A stretch of 32,582 nucleotides of DNA from Agathobacter sp. (GCA_022775045.1 JALFLB010000042.1:1-32582), one strand, 5' to 3'; shown: positions 1 through 8,106, counted from the first letter of the stretch. Notes: generated from the letters alone by a model not told the origin. Program-made: numbers and translations.

Positions 1-28
1 TTCATTTATTAAAAATATATAAAGTCGG

Positions 29-56
29 TTGACTTTCTGTCTGGTTCCTTTATAAT
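29..56 (+). promoter_or_regulatory. sigma-A promoter of lon
   Basis: TTGACT (29-34) and TATAAT (51-56) are separated by 16 bp, a near-consensus housekeeping promoter. Transcription would start near 63, so the CIRCE operator at 70-96 lies at the very start of the transcript, a typical place for HrcA repression. Read directly from sequence; activity is inferred. Confidence 0.75.
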
Positions 57-69
57 TGGTTCATATGAA

Positions 70-96
70 TTAGCACTCACATGAGTATAGTGCTAA
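70..96 (+). promoter_or_regulatory. CIRCE operator (HrcA binding site) upstream of lon
   Basis: The left arm TTAGCACTC (70-78) is perfect, the spacer is 9 nt, and the right arm TAGTGCTAA (88-96) differs from GAGTGCTAA at one base. CIRCE is the binding site of the HrcA heat-shock repressor, usually found before groESL and dnaK operons. Here it should place lon in the HrcA regulon. A second, perfect copy lies before the Hsp20 gene at 8066-8092. Confidence 0.85.
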
Positions 97-110
97 CAAG
101 ATGCTGAGCC

Positions 111-131
111 ATTTCCCGAAGGGAAATTTTG
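111..131 (+). promoter_or_regulatory. hairpin in the lon leader
   Basis: ATTTCCC (111-117) and GGGAAAT (121-127) form a 7-bp stem closed by GAA, followed by a short run of T. It lies between the CIRCE and the lon ribosome binding site. It could be a weak attenuator, an mRNA-stabilising hairpin, or have no role; nothing in the sequence decides between these. Confidence 0.35.
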
Positions 132-165
132 CATGGGCGAATGTTATAGAAACGGAGGTAGAATC

Positions 166-2436
166 ATGATCACAGTACCTTTTTATGGTCTGGTCATTGT
201 ACCGGATGTTACCTACTATTTTCAAAAAGAATATTTTAATGAGATCTCAAGCAAGACTGCGGAAACCAATGAAGAGATTGTTTTCGTCATGCTTAAGGAA
301 GATAAAAAGCTCGCTGAAGTATCCGAGGGGGATTTCTATCCGGTGGGTGCCGTCGGATATGTGCATGAGATTGATGAGTCCGGAAATGTGGCAGTGAAGG
401 TGACGGAACGGATTGAGTTTGATCAGATACAGATTCAGGACGGGGAATTTACACTGGAATATTCGAAGAGGGAAGAAATCCTGGATGAGGATGAGGAGGC
501 TGTCAAGGAGCAGTATCAGGAAATCAGGTCGAGACTGGTAAAGTTTGTGAACCGTTACCAGTGGGGAATCGTGGCGCGTAATTACATTATGCATTGGGAT
601 ACTCTCGATGAGATGGTTGCATCTATGTCAAGATATTTGTATCTGAGCAATGAGGAAAAGTACAAAATTCTTGAAACCAATGAACATTCGAAGCGTCATG
701 AGCTGATGAAAAATGCGATTTATGAGCTGATTGAAGTGGCGAACGTATCGGAGGAGGCAAAGCAAAAGCAGACCGATAACCACGAGAAACTGTACCGGGA
801 AGAAGCAATAAAAAAACAGATTGAAGTCCTTCAGAAGGAATTGGATGAGATGCATCCCGAGAGTCTGACGGACATCCGCAAATTTGAATTAGCGATTGCG
901 GACGCTGGAATGAATGATACGGCGAAAAGAGAGGCGGAGAAGATTTTAAACCGTATGAAACAGGAAGGCGAGAACAGCCACGAGTACGGAATGCTTTATG
1001 ACTACCTTGATTTTGTTACGAACCTGTCATGGAAAAAAGAAGATTATACTCCGATAGATCTGAAAAAGGCAGAAGAGATTCTTGATAAAGATCACTTCGG
1101 ATTGAAAAAGCCAAAGGAGCGCATCATACAGCAGATTGCTGTGATGGCATTGAAACAAAAACAGTCAGGCTCAATTATTTTGTTTGTGGGACCGCCAGGA
1201 ACCGGTAAAACAAGTATTGGAAAAAGTGTGGCAGATGCTCTTGGAAGAGAGTATGTCCGGGTCAGTCTCGGAGGAATCCGTGATGAGGCGGAAATCCGTG
1301 GACATCGGAGAACCTATGTAGGCGCGATGCCGGGACGGATCATGGAAGGAATCAAGCGGAGTGGCGTGTCCAATCCGGTCATGGTATTGGATGAGGTTGA
1401 CAAGCTGGTCAAGGGCTTTGACGGGGATCCGTCCAGCGCATTGCTTGAAGTTTTGGATCCGGAGCAGAACGCGACCTTTACAGACCACTATATGAATGTG
1501 CCATACGATCTTTCCGATGTTCTGTTCATTTGTACCGCAAACAGCACAGACACAATACCGGAGCCGCTGTTGAACCGTATGGAGGTTATTGAATTTCAGG
1601 GATATACGGAGAGTGAGAAGATGCAGATTGCCAAGAAGCATCTGCTGCCAAAGGCGCTTGATAGTGCGGGAATTAAAAAGGCAAACTTAAAGCTTTCCGA
1701 CAAGGCATACCATAAACTGATTGCAGATTATACTATGGAAGCCGGTGTCAGAGGCTTGAAAAAGAGGCTGGATACCCTGTGCCGGCAGGCAGCAGTAAAA
1801 CTTGTCCGGGGAGAGTCCGACAAGATTTCCGTAACCGACAAGAATTTGAAAGAATATCTGGATTGTAAACCGATCCGCCATGATAAGGTAAGCGGGAAAA
1901 AGAATCCGGGTGTTGTGACGGGACTTGCGTGGACGCAGGCAGGAGGCGATATTCTCTTTATCGAAGCACTGTTTACAAAGGGCGAAGGTAAGGTCATCAT
2001 CACCGGACAGCTGGGAGATGTAATGAAGGAGTCTGTACAGATCGCCGTCAGCCTTGCGAAGTCCAAGTATCCAAATCTGGCAGAAAAGTTTGCTGAAAAT
2101 GATCTGCATATCCATGTGCCTGCCGGGGCGGTTCCGAAGGACGGACCATCGGCCGGAATCACACTTACCACTGCAATCAGTTCACTGGTTACAGGAAAGC
2201 CGGTAAATCCGAAGGTTGCCATGACGGGAGAGGTGTCCCTGCAGGGAAATGTGATGCCGATCGGTGGTCTGCCGGAGAAGCTGATGGCGGCAGTGCGTGC
2301 CGGGGTGACCCGTGTATTTATTCCGGAGGAAAATGTAGATGATCTGGAGGATGTAGCAGACGAGGTGAAGGATAAGCTGGAAATTATTCCTGTACATACC
2401 TGTGAGGATGTGTTGAAACGATTGGAACTGCTTTAA
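166..2436 (+). CDS. lon: ATP-dependent protease Lon (LonA type)
   Basis: Cytosolic ATP-dependent serine protease that degrades misfolded and regulatory proteins. In order: an N-terminal substrate-binding domain (about 1-190, fairly divergent), a coiled-coil region, an AAA+ module with Walker A GPPGTGKT (342-349) and Walker B VMVLDEVDK (405-413), and a C-terminal protease domain. The catalytic dyad is Ser662 in GPSAG and Lys705 in GGLPEKLMAA; the 43-residue spacing equals that of E. coli Lon (S679/K722). At 756 residues it is slightly shorter than most LonA. The start at 166 is chosen because CGGAGGTA lies just upstream; an in-frame ATG at 133 has no good ribosome binding site. It is transcribed alone from a CIRCE-controlled promoter and ends at a strong hairpin shared with convergent asnB. 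Confidence 0.96.
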   Translation: MITVPFYGLVIVPDVTYYFQKEYFNEISSKTAETNEEIVFVMLKEDKKLAEVSEGDFYPVGAVGYVHEIDESGNVAVKVTERIEFDQIQIQDGEFTLEYSKREEILDEDEEAVKEQYQEIRSRLVKFVNRYQWGIVARNYIMHWDTLDEMVASMSRYLYLSNEEKYKILETNEHSKRHELMKNAIYELIEVANVSEEAKQKQTDNHEKLYREEAIKKQIEVLQKELDEMHPESLTDIRKFELAIADAGMNDTAKREAEKILNRMKQEGENSHEYGMLYDYLDFVTNLSWKKEDYTPIDLKKAEEILDKDHFGLKKPKERIIQQIAVMALKQKQSGSIILFVGPPGTGKTSIGKSVADALGREYVRVSLGGIRDEAEIRGHRRTYVGAMPGRIMEGIKRSGVSNPVMVLDEVDKLVKGFDGDPSSALLEVLDPEQNATFTDHYMNVPYDLSDVLFICTANSTDTIPEPLLNRMEVIEFQGYTESEKMQIAKKHLLPKALDSAGIKKANLKLSDKAYHKLIADYTMEAGVRGLKKRLDTLCRQAAVKLVRGESDKISVTDKNLKEYLDCKPIRHDKVSGKKNPGVVTGLAWTQAGGDILFIEALFTKGEGKVIITGQLGDVMKESVQIAVSLAKSKYPNLAEKFAENDLHIHVPAGAVPKDGPSAGITLTTAISSLVTGKPVNPKVAMTGEVSLQGNVMPIGGLPEKLMAAVRAGVTRVFIPEENVDDLEDVADEVKDKLEIIPVHTCEDVLKRLELL

Positions 2437-2456
2437 AAAACGAAAGATTCAGAAGC

Positions 2457-2505
2457 TATGACACGCGGTGCCCATTTGCGGGATTGCCGCGTGTCATATT
2501 TGATT
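2457..2505. terminator. bidirectional terminator between lon and asnB
   Basis: TATGACACGCGG (2457-2468) pairs perfectly with CCGCGTGTCATA (2487-2498), a 12-bp stem with a small inner CCC/GGG pairing. On the plus strand it is followed by a T-rich tract. It lies between two convergent stop codons, so it can serve lon and asnB, although the minus-strand U tract is weaker. Confidence 0.8.
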
Positions 2506-2515
2506 TTATATGAAA

Positions 2516-4363
2516 TTATATTGACAAGTGGTAGGATTCCATCCAGTAATTGATCTGGATGAAGTACGCCATAAGCTGTGGACCTGCCATGAGCTGCCCG
2601 AACCAGGGTTTCCCAAGCTCCTTATGTGCGGTCATGAACTGCTTTGCTTTCTGTCGGTCAATGAGCGGTGCAATCGGAGCATTTGGATTATCCACAATCT
2701 CGGAAAGGCGTTCCACCAGCAGCTTTTCATAGCCCGGATGATAGGTTTTCGGGTAAGGGCTCTTCTTGCGGTGAAGCAGTGCATCCGGAAGAAGATCGGC
2801 TGTGGCATCCCGCAGCAGGGTTTTTTCTACGCCATTCTGGTATTTCATTTCCCATGGTACATTGAATACATATTCAATAATCCGGTGATCGGCAAAGGGA
2901 ACTCTTGCCTCCAGCCCGGAGTACATGCTCGTGCGATCCATGCGGTCCAGCAGTGTCTGCATAAACCACTTGATGTTCAGGTAGCCAATCTGCCGGCGTT
3001 TTTTCTGCTCAGCATTTTCACCATCCAGAAGAGGAGCCTGTGAAAGGGAAGTCAGATAGCGGTCATGGGAGTAGTTTGCCAGATCCAGACAACGGATAAC
3101 GTCATCTGCAAGAAACGCTGTCCGGGCAGAGGTGTCGGCAGACCATGGGAAACCATCGCGATTCATTAATTCCTCGCGGTAGAACCATGGATAGCCGCCA
3201 AAAATTTCGTCGGCGCATTCTCCGGTCAGGGCAACTTTGTTGTGTTTTTTAACCTCGGAACAGAAATAGAGGAGAGAGGCATCGACATCCGTCATGCCGG
3301 GCATATCCTTTGCATCCACTGCTTTGTAGAGCATATCCACCAGCAGCGTCTCATCACATTCCAGGTAGGTGTGATTCGTGTGGCAGGATTGCAGCATAAT
3401 ATCCACATAGGGCAGATCCCGTTCAGGTTGAAAGGAGTTCGATTGGAAATAGCGGTCATTTCCTTTAAAGTCAAATGAAAAGGTATTGAGAACTTCCCCA
3501 TGTTCCTGCATATAGTGTGCGGCAAGCGCGGTCACGATGGAGGAGTCAATTCCTCCGGAAAGGAAGGTGCACACGGGCACATCCGACACCATCTGCCGTC
3601 TCACCGCATCCCGCACGAGAAAAGACACTTTTTCCACTGTTTTTTGATAATTTTCCAAATGTGGTTTGCTGGTTAAATCCCAATAAGTCAGATCCCGGAG
3701 CCCATCCCGTGAGAAGCACAGAAAATGTCCGGGAAGGACTTCATGCATGCCTGTGAAAATGCCGTTTCCCATTGTGCGGGCGGGACCAATTGCAAGTATT
3801 TCACGCAGGCTGTCAAGGTCTATTGCAGGTGTTACATCCGGATGACAGAAGAGCGCTTTGGGTTCTGAACCGAAGACAACTTCTTCAGTTTCACAAGTAT
3901 AAAACAGGGGTTTTACACCGACGCGGTCCCGGTATAAAAACAACTGCTCTTTGGTATTTTCCCAGATGGCAAAAGCAAAGATACCGTTTAATTTTGTCAC
4001 AAATGAGGGACCATAGTGGATAAAGGCGTAAAGGATTACCTCAGTATCGGATGTTGTCTCAAAAAGGTAACCGGCTTCTTTCAGCTCCGTCTCCAGTTCA
4101 TTGGTATTATAGATTTCGCCATTGTAGACAATTGCGAATTCACGACCACCTATACTTCGCACCATTGGCTGTGCGCCACCTTCAATATCCCGGATGGACA
4201 GCCGCGCATGCGACAGTCCCGCATGAGATCGCAGATAGCTGCCCGCGGCATCGCCCCCCCGATGGGCAACGCTTCTTTGCATATTTCGCAGAATGTTTTT
4301 CCAATAAGGGGCTTCTTCTTTCAATTTTTTTCCGAAATCACAAAAACCGGCAATTCCACACAT
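2516..4363 (-). CDS. asnB: asparagine synthase (glutamine-hydrolysing)
   Basis: Makes asparagine from aspartate, ATP and glutamine. The N-terminal class-II glutamine amidotransferase domain starts MCGIAGF, so Cys2 is the nucleophile after Met removal; AHRGGDA and YNGEIYN follow as substrate-binding segments. The synthetase domain has the ATP pyrophosphatase loop SGGIDSS (about 269-275), then TGECADEIFGGY and RMDRTSMYSGLEARVPF. Its 615 residues are normal for Firmicute AsnB. The start is supported by AGGAG upstream on the minus strand. The gene is divergent from an amino-acid ABC transporter operon; the shared 183-bp gap carries an inverted repeat at 4411-4431 that may control one or both. No T-box or leader peptide was seen. 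Confidence 0.95.
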   Translation of the reverse strand: MCGIAGFCDFGKKLKEEAPYWKNILRNMQRSVAHRGGDAAGSYLRSHAGLSHARLSIRDIEGGAQPMVRSIGGREFAIVYNGEIYNTNELETELKEAGYLFETTSDTEVILYAFIHYGPSFVTKLNGIFAFAIWENTKEQLFLYRDRVGVKPLFYTCETEEVVFGSEPKALFCHPDVTPAIDLDSLREILAIGPARTMGNGIFTGMHEVLPGHFLCFSRDGLRDLTYWDLTSKPHLENYQKTVEKVSFLVRDAVRRQMVSDVPVCTFLSGGIDSSIVTALAAHYMQEHGEVLNTFSFDFKGNDRYFQSNSFQPERDLPYVDIMLQSCHTNHTYLECDETLLVDMLYKAVDAKDMPGMTDVDASLLYFCSEVKKHNKVALTGECADEIFGGYPWFYREELMNRDGFPWSADTSARTAFLADDVIRCLDLANYSHDRYLTSLSQAPLLDGENAEQKKRRQIGYLNIKWFMQTLLDRMDRTSMYSGLEARVPFADHRIIEYVFNVPWEMKYQNGVEKTLLRDATADLLPDALLHRKKSPYPKTYHPGYEKLLVERLSEIVDNPNAPIAPLIDRQKAKQFMTAHKELGKPWFGQLMAGPQLMAYFIQINYWMESYHLSI

Positions 4364-4410
4364 AAAATTCTCCTAACACATTTTCGCAGGGGTATTCCTT
4401 ATTTGTATAT

Positions 4411-4431
4411 GCATAAAATTACTTTTTATGC
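4411..4431. promoter_or_regulatory. inverted repeat in the asnB/ABC transporter divergent region
   Basis: GCATAAAA (4411-4418) and TTTTATGC (4424-4431) form a perfect 8-bp palindrome around TTACT. It sits about 50 bp upstream of asnB and about 50 bp upstream of the opposite promoter at 4482-4509, where a dimeric repressor or activator could bind. I cannot match it confidently to a known regulator; the canonical GlnR, CodY and ArgR sites do not fit well. Confidence 0.45.
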
Positions 4432-4481
4432 CAGAATCGTGTATTGTGGTTTGGAAATGTAGAGATAATACGAAAGTGTAC

Positions 4482-4509
4482 TTGTAATTTGCCCCAAAGC
4501 TGATATAAT
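4482..4509 (+). promoter_or_regulatory. sigma-A promoter of the amino-acid ABC operon
   Basis: TTGTAA (4482-4487), 16-bp spacer, then TATAAT (4504-4509). The -10 is preceded by TGA, giving the extended -10 form TGnTATAAT. Transcription would begin near 4516, leaving a leader of about 30 nt before the binding-protein start. Confidence 0.65.
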
Positions 4510-4546
4510 GATACAGATAATACGCTGAAGAGAGGAGTTATGTAAG

Positions 4547-5353
4547 ATGAAAAAGATGAAGAAATTTGCTGCGTTGTCACTTGCGGCTGCAATGACAATT
4601 GTAATGGCAGGATGTGGAAGTTCTGTTCCGGCCAATTCTGTTAATTCGGTAGATGACATTGAGGGAAAGAAGATTGGTGTACAGCTCGGAACAACCGGTG
4701 ATATTTATGCATCGGATTATGAGGGTGATGAGGCAGGAACAACAATCGAGCGTTATAACAAGGGAACCGATGCAGTTCAGGCCTTAAAGCAGGGTAAGAT
4801 TGACTGTGTGATCATTGATGAGCAGCCGGCAAAGGCATTTGTAGAAAAAAATGATGATCTGAAGATTTTGGATGATGTATTTGCCGATGAGGAGTATGCA
4901 ATCTGCATTGCAAAGAATAATACAGAACTGACAGAGGCATTTAATCAGGCTATTGCGGAGCTGAAGTCGGAGGGAACACTGGATTCCATCATCAGCAATT
5001 ATATCGGCGATGACACGAAAGGGAAGACCCCTTATACATCTCCGGCAGATGCAGATCACTCCAAGGGAACTTTACGTATGGCAACAAATGCAGCATTTGA
5101 ACCATATGAATACTATGACGGAGAGACGGTAACGGGAATTGATGTGGATCTGGCAACGGCTATCTGTGATAAGCTCGGCTATGCTCTTGAAGTGGATGAT
5201 ATGGAGTTTGATTCCATTATTACTGCTGTTTCCACTGGTAAGGCTGATTTTGGTGCAGCAGGTATGACAGTGACCGAGGATCGTTTGAAGAACATTGATT
5301 TTACGGATACTTATACGACTGCGCGTCAGGTTATTATCGTACGTAAGAAGTAA
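4547..5353 (+). CDS. amino-acid ABC transporter substrate-binding lipoprotein, circularly permuted SBP_bac_3 fold
   Basis: Extracytoplasmic binding protein of a polar amino-acid importer. A lysine-rich signal with lipobox MAGC (Cys23) indicates a membrane-anchored lipoprotein. The order of the family's segments is reversed. Residues 33-154 match what is normally the second half (DDIEGKKIGVQLGTTGD, then QALKQGKIDCVIID, then the C-terminal helix ending in SNYIG). Residues 174-268 match what is normally the first half (LRMATNAAFEPYEYYDG, GIDVDLATAI, then TVTEDRLKNIDFTDTY). A 20-residue linker (155-174) joins the old C-terminus to the old N-terminus. Likely ligand residues survive: Arg246 for the carboxylate, Asp91 for the amino group, and the TT of QLGTTGD. 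Length (268) is that of one normal domain, so nothing is missing. It is first in an operon with a permease and an ATPase. Exact substrate unknown. Confidence 0.9.
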   Translation: MKKMKKFAALSLAAAMTIVMAGCGSSVPANSVNSVDDIEGKKIGVQLGTTGDIYASDYEGDEAGTTIERYNKGTDAVQALKQGKIDCVIIDEQPAKAFVEKNDDLKILDDVFADEEYAICIAKNNTELTEAFNQAIAELKSEGTLDSIISNYIGDDTKGKTPYTSPADADHSKGTLRMATNAAFEPYEYYDGETVTGIDVDLATAICDKLGYALEVDDMEFDSIITAVSTGKADFGAAGMTVTEDRLKNIDFTDTYTTARQVIIVRKK

Positions 5354-5373
5354 TACATAAAGGAGAGTAGAAC

Positions 5374-6060
5374 GTGGATACGCTGATACAGAAATTTACA
5401 CAGAACTTTATAGAGAATCAAAGATATATGTATCTGGTGCGAGGACTAGGATACACGCTTATTATCACGGCGTTTGCACTGATCATAGGTGTGATTGTGG
5501 GATTTCTGGTGGCGATTATTCGTTCCACCCATGATAAACACGGGGGACTTAATTTTTTGAATGCCCTCTGTAAGATTTACCTGACAGTCTGGCGTGGTAC
5601 GCCGACCGTAGTGCAGCTGATGATTATGTATTATATTGTTCTGGCTACGGTAAATAATAAGATTCTGGTGGCAGTGATTGCTTTCGGGTTGAACTCTGCA
5701 GCATATGTGGCGGAGATTGTGCGCTCAGGAATCATGTCGGTTGATGAGGGGCAGTTTGAGGCGGGAAGAAGTCTTGGTTTGAACTATTCCCAGACCATGC
5801 GACTGATTATTTTACCGCAGGCATTTAAGAATGTACTCCCGGCACTCGGCAATGAGATGATTACACTGCTGAAGGAGACTTCTGTCGGCGGTTACATCGG
5901 AACGATGGATCTGACGAAGGGAGCGGATATTATCCGGAGTCAGACATACGAGCCATTGATGCCTCTTCTGGGATGTGCAGCAATTTATCTGATTCTTGTC
6001 ATGATTCTGACGGCAGGATTACATAAGCTCGAAGGGAGATTAAGAAGCAGTGAGCGATAA
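5374..6060 (+). CDS. amino-acid ABC transporter permease (HisM/GlnP type)
   Basis: Inner-membrane subunit of a polar amino-acid importer, expected to work as a dimer. It has about five hydrophobic segments, the family motif GTPTVVQ near residue 75, and the EAA loop that docks with the ATPase ([22 protein letters not shown] region, about 130-150). Length 228 is normal. The start is GTG, chosen because AAGGAGAG lies 6 nt upstream and no in-frame ATG fits. It follows the binding-protein stop by 20 bp, and its 3' end overlaps the ATPase start by 11 bp, so the three genes are one operon and probably translationally coupled. Glutamine, cystine or another polar amino acid is possible; sequence alone does not decide. 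Confidence 0.93.
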   Translation: MDTLIQKFTQNFIENQRYMYLVRGLGYTLIITAFALIIGVIVGFLVAIIRSTHDKHGGLNFLNALCKIYLTVWRGTPTVVQLMIMYYIVLATVNNKILVAVIAFGLNSAAYVAEIVRSGIMSVDEGQFEAGRSLGLNYSQTMRLIILPQAFKNVLPALGNEMITLLKETSVGGYIGTMDLTKGADIIRSQTYEPLMPLLGCAAIYLILVMILTAGLHKLEGRLRSSER

Positions 6061-6793
6061 AGGGAAAACATTAATTGAAGTGAAGAACCTGACCAAGTCT
6101 TTTGACGAACAGATGGTTCTAAATGGTATTACAACAGAAATCTGTGAGGGTGAGGTTGTTGCAATCATTGGACCGTCTGGCTGTGGAAAGTCAACCTTTT
6201 TGCGTTCCCTGAATCTGCTGGAGGTGCCGACATCGGGGCAGATTTTGTTTGAGGGGACAGATCTGACAGATAAGAGTGTGGATATAAACAAGGTACGCCA
6301 GAAGATTGGAATGGTGTTCCAGCAGTTTAATCTGTTTCCGAATCATACGATTAAGGATAACATTGCGCTTGCACCGGTAACTCTTGGTCTGATGACGAAG
6401 GCGGAAGCTGACAGGAAGGCAATGGAGCTTTTAGAGCGTGTCGGTCTTCCGGAAAAGGCAGATTCCTATCCAGCCATGCTTTCCGGTGGACAGAAGCAGC
6501 GTATTGCCATCGCACGTTCGCTGGCGATGAATCCGGATGTGATGCTTTTTGACGAGCCAACCTCCGCACTGGATCCGGAGATGGTTGGTGAGGTACTGGA
6601 ACTGATGCGTGAGCTTGCCGCTGACGGCATGACAATGGTTGTTGTCACCCATGAAATGGGATTTGCAAGAGAAGTGGCTAGTCGCGTAATGTTTATCAAT
6701 GAGGGCAATATTCAGGAGGAAAATACACCGAAGGAGTTCTTCGATCATCCGAAGAATCCGAGATTGTGCGATTTCCTCTCAAAAGTGCTTTAA
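6050..6793 (+). CDS. amino-acid ABC transporter ATP-binding protein (GlnQ type)
   Basis: Cytoplasmic ATPase that powers the preceding permease. It has Walker A GPSGCGKS (41-48), a Q-loop in [15 protein letters not shown] signature LSGGQ (144-148), Walker [13 protein letters not shown] (from 164) and the H-loop histidine in [10 protein letters not shown]. Length 247 is typical. The start is GTG at 6050, inside the last codons of the permease, with GAAGGGAG about 10 nt upstream. It is the last gene of the operon; a hairpin with a T run follows at 6827-6873. Confidence 0.95.
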   Translation: MSDKGKTLIEVKNLTKSFDEQMVLNGITTEICEGEVVAIIGPSGCGKSTFLRSLNLLEVPTSGQILFEGTDLTDKSVDINKVRQKIGMVFQQFNLFPNHTIKDNIALAPVTLGLMTKAEADRKAMELLERVGLPEKADSYPAMLSGGQKQRIAIARSLAMNPDVMLFDEPTSALDPEMVGEVLELMRELAADGMTMVVVTHEMGFAREVASRVMFINEGNIQEENTPKEFFDHPKNPRLCDFLSKVL

Positions 6794-6826
6794 GATACGA
6801 GGGGAATAAAATCCTGATTTCAGAGG

Positions 6827-6873
6827 AGCTTAATCGCGATGGTGAAGATACTCACCACCCGGTTAAGCTTTTT
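6827..6873 (+). terminator. Rho-independent terminator of the amino-acid ABC operon
   Basis: AGCTTAA (6827-6833) pairs with TTAAGCT (6863-6869), enclosing an inner GGTG/CACC hairpin; T residues run to 6873. The bipartite stem makes it a moderate terminator, so some read-through into the YihY-type gene is possible. Confidence 0.6.
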
Positions 6874-6931
6874 AATTTCACATACATAGAATCCGGAAAA
6901 GTTGATAAAATCAAAGATAGAAAGGACGCCT

Positions 6932-7795
6932 ATGATCTGGAGAGTAATTGCAAACGTGAAAGCATTTACGGATAAATGTAAAAAAGATAAGATTAATGCG
7001 TATTCGGCGCAGTCTGCCTTTTTTATTATTTTATCCATTATTCCCTTTTTGATGTTGTTCTCGTCATTGTTACGCTACACGAATATAACAGAGGAAATGT
7101 TGGTGGAAATCATGCAGCGGATTATGCCGCCGTATGTAGCACCATTTTTGATTTCTCTTGTGGAGGAGGTTTATTCCCGATCCATGGGAATTATTTCGGT
7201 TACAGCAGTAGTTGCGGTATGGTCTGCGGCAAAGGGGGTGCAGTATATGGCAGATGGACTGAATTCTGCCAATGATCTGGAGGAGACAAGGAACTGGTTT
7301 GTACTGCGATTCTGGGCGGTAGTCTATACAGTCGTGTTTTTGATTGCAATTGTCTTTACACTTGTGATACTGGTATTCGGTAATTCTCTGCACCAGTTTG
7401 TGTCGAAATATTTTCCTCTAATCGAGAGTGCAGTCAGTCTGCTGGATAAATTTCGTGGGCTTTGGATGCTGGCGTTTCTGATACTCTTTTTTGATATTGT
7501 CTTTACCGCGCTGCCGAACAGGAAGCTCACCTTAAGAAGTCAGCTTCCGGGGGCGGTTATCTGTGCCGTGGCATGGTATCTTTTCTCCTTTGGACTCTCC
7601 ATCTATGTGGATTATTTTAATGGATTTTCCATGTACGGAAGTTTGACTACCATCGCCCTCATTATGTTATGGCTCTATTTTTGCATGTATATCATGATGA
7701 TGTCGGCGGAAATCAACGTGATGTTCAATACTTATTTCCCGGCATGGTTTCTGGAGGAGAAAAGAAAGAGCAAGAGGAAGCGGAAGGGAGAATAG
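6932..7795 (+). CDS. YihY/virulence factor BrkB family membrane protein
   Basis: Polytopic inner-membrane protein of the YihY/UPF0761 family. The family includes proteins once called ribonuclease BN, a name now considered wrong; its molecular role is not settled. About six hydrophobic segments are visible. Characteristic features are NAYSAQSAFFIILSIIPF near the N-terminus, the PYVAPFL...VEEV region, and a C-terminal block LTTIALIMLWLYFCMYIMMMSAEIN. The tail is highly basic (KRKSKRKRKG). The start at 6932 is chosen because AAAGGA precedes it at good spacing; a TTG at 6902 would add ten residues without a better site. A 65-codon gene begins 1 bp after its stop. Confidence 0.85.
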   Translation: MIWRVIANVKAFTDKCKKDKINAYSAQSAFFIILSIIPFLMLFSSLLRYTNITEEMLVEIMQRIMPPYVAPFLISLVEEVYSRSMGIISVTAVVAVWSAAKGVQYMADGLNSANDLEETRNWFVLRFWAVVYTVVFLIAIVFTLVILVFGNSLHQFVSKYFPLIESAVSLLDKFRGLWMLAFLILFFDIVFTALPNRKLTLRSQLPGAVICAVAWYLFSFGLSIYVDYFNGFSMYGSLTTIALIMLWLYFCMYIMMMSAEINVMFNTYFPAWFLEEKRKSKRKRKGE

Positions 7796-7796
7796 A

Positions 7797-7994
7797 ATGG
7801 TGTGGAAAGTGAAGAATATCTGGGAAGCAGATTATGGCTGTGAAGAGCGCCTGCCCGGTGAGCCGCTAAAGTGTCTCGTTGAATTGGAAAACGAGGCAGG
7901 AGACATGAAGCAGCTCACCGTGGAGGACGACTGGCTCACGGAGCAGGGAATTGAGGAAGGGAGTTCGTGGCCGGAACGCTGGTTTATATGGTGA
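7797..7994 (+). CDS. small acidic hypothetical protein (65 aa)
   Basis: I do not recognise a named family. The product is 65 residues, acidic and rich in Glu and Trp, with no membrane segment or signal peptide. The start codon lies 1 bp after the stop of the upstream membrane-protein gene, and AAGGGAG overlaps the end of that gene, so translational coupling is likely. Two cysteines (about 15 and 26) sit in a YGCEERLPGEPLKCLV segment. The sequence resembles small unnamed proteins I associate with Lachnospiraceae, but that is recollection, not a search. The tight spacing and ribosome binding site are the main support for it being real. Confidence 0.6.
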   Translation: MVWKVKNIWEADYGCEERLPGEPLKCLVELENEAGDMKQLTVEDDWLTEQGIEEGSSWPERWFIW

Positions 7995-8065
7995 TTATTC
8001 GTTTGTTATAAGAAACAAGAAAAATTTTGACAATTGTATTAAAATTATAAAGAATTTATAAATTA

Positions 8066-8092
8066 TTAGCACTCTCTATTGACGAGTGCTAA
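8066..8092 (+). promoter_or_regulatory. CIRCE operator (HrcA binding site) upstream of hsp20
   Basis: Perfect consensus: TTAGCACTC (8066-8074), 9-nt spacer, GAGTGCTAA (8084-8092). It overlaps the -35 box and spacer of the promoter at 8079-8106, so bound HrcA would block RNA polymerase directly. A one-mismatch copy precedes lon. Confidence 0.95.
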
Positions 8093-8106
8093 TTTGGTGC
8101 TATAAT
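8079..8106 (+). promoter_or_regulatory. sigma-A promoter of hsp20
   Basis: TTGACG (8079-8084), 16-bp spacer, TATAAT (8101-8106). The -35 lies inside the CIRCE. A start near 8113 gives a leader of about 100 nt. This leader holds a GGAACC/GGTTCC hairpin (8127-8140) whose function is unknown. An upstream TTGACA at 8027-8032 has no convincing partner -10. Confidence 0.75.

Noticed and set aside
2516..4363. Plus-strand frames opposite asnB, some over 140 codons
   Set aside because: They have no ribosome sites, no recognisable motifs, and are explained by the codon pattern of asnB on the other strand.
4364..4546. T-box or other amino-acid riboswitch before asnB
   Set aside because: The leader on the asnB strand is too short and lacks the T-box motif; only a palindrome is visible.
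4547..5353. Binding protein as a truncated or frameshifted gene
   Set aside because: The frame is open from signal peptide to stop, and both halves of one complete domain are present once each; only their order is unusual.
8027..8032. TTGACA as a second hsp20 promoter
   Set aside because: No -10 box at acceptable spacing; the CIRCE-overlapped promoter downstream is much better.
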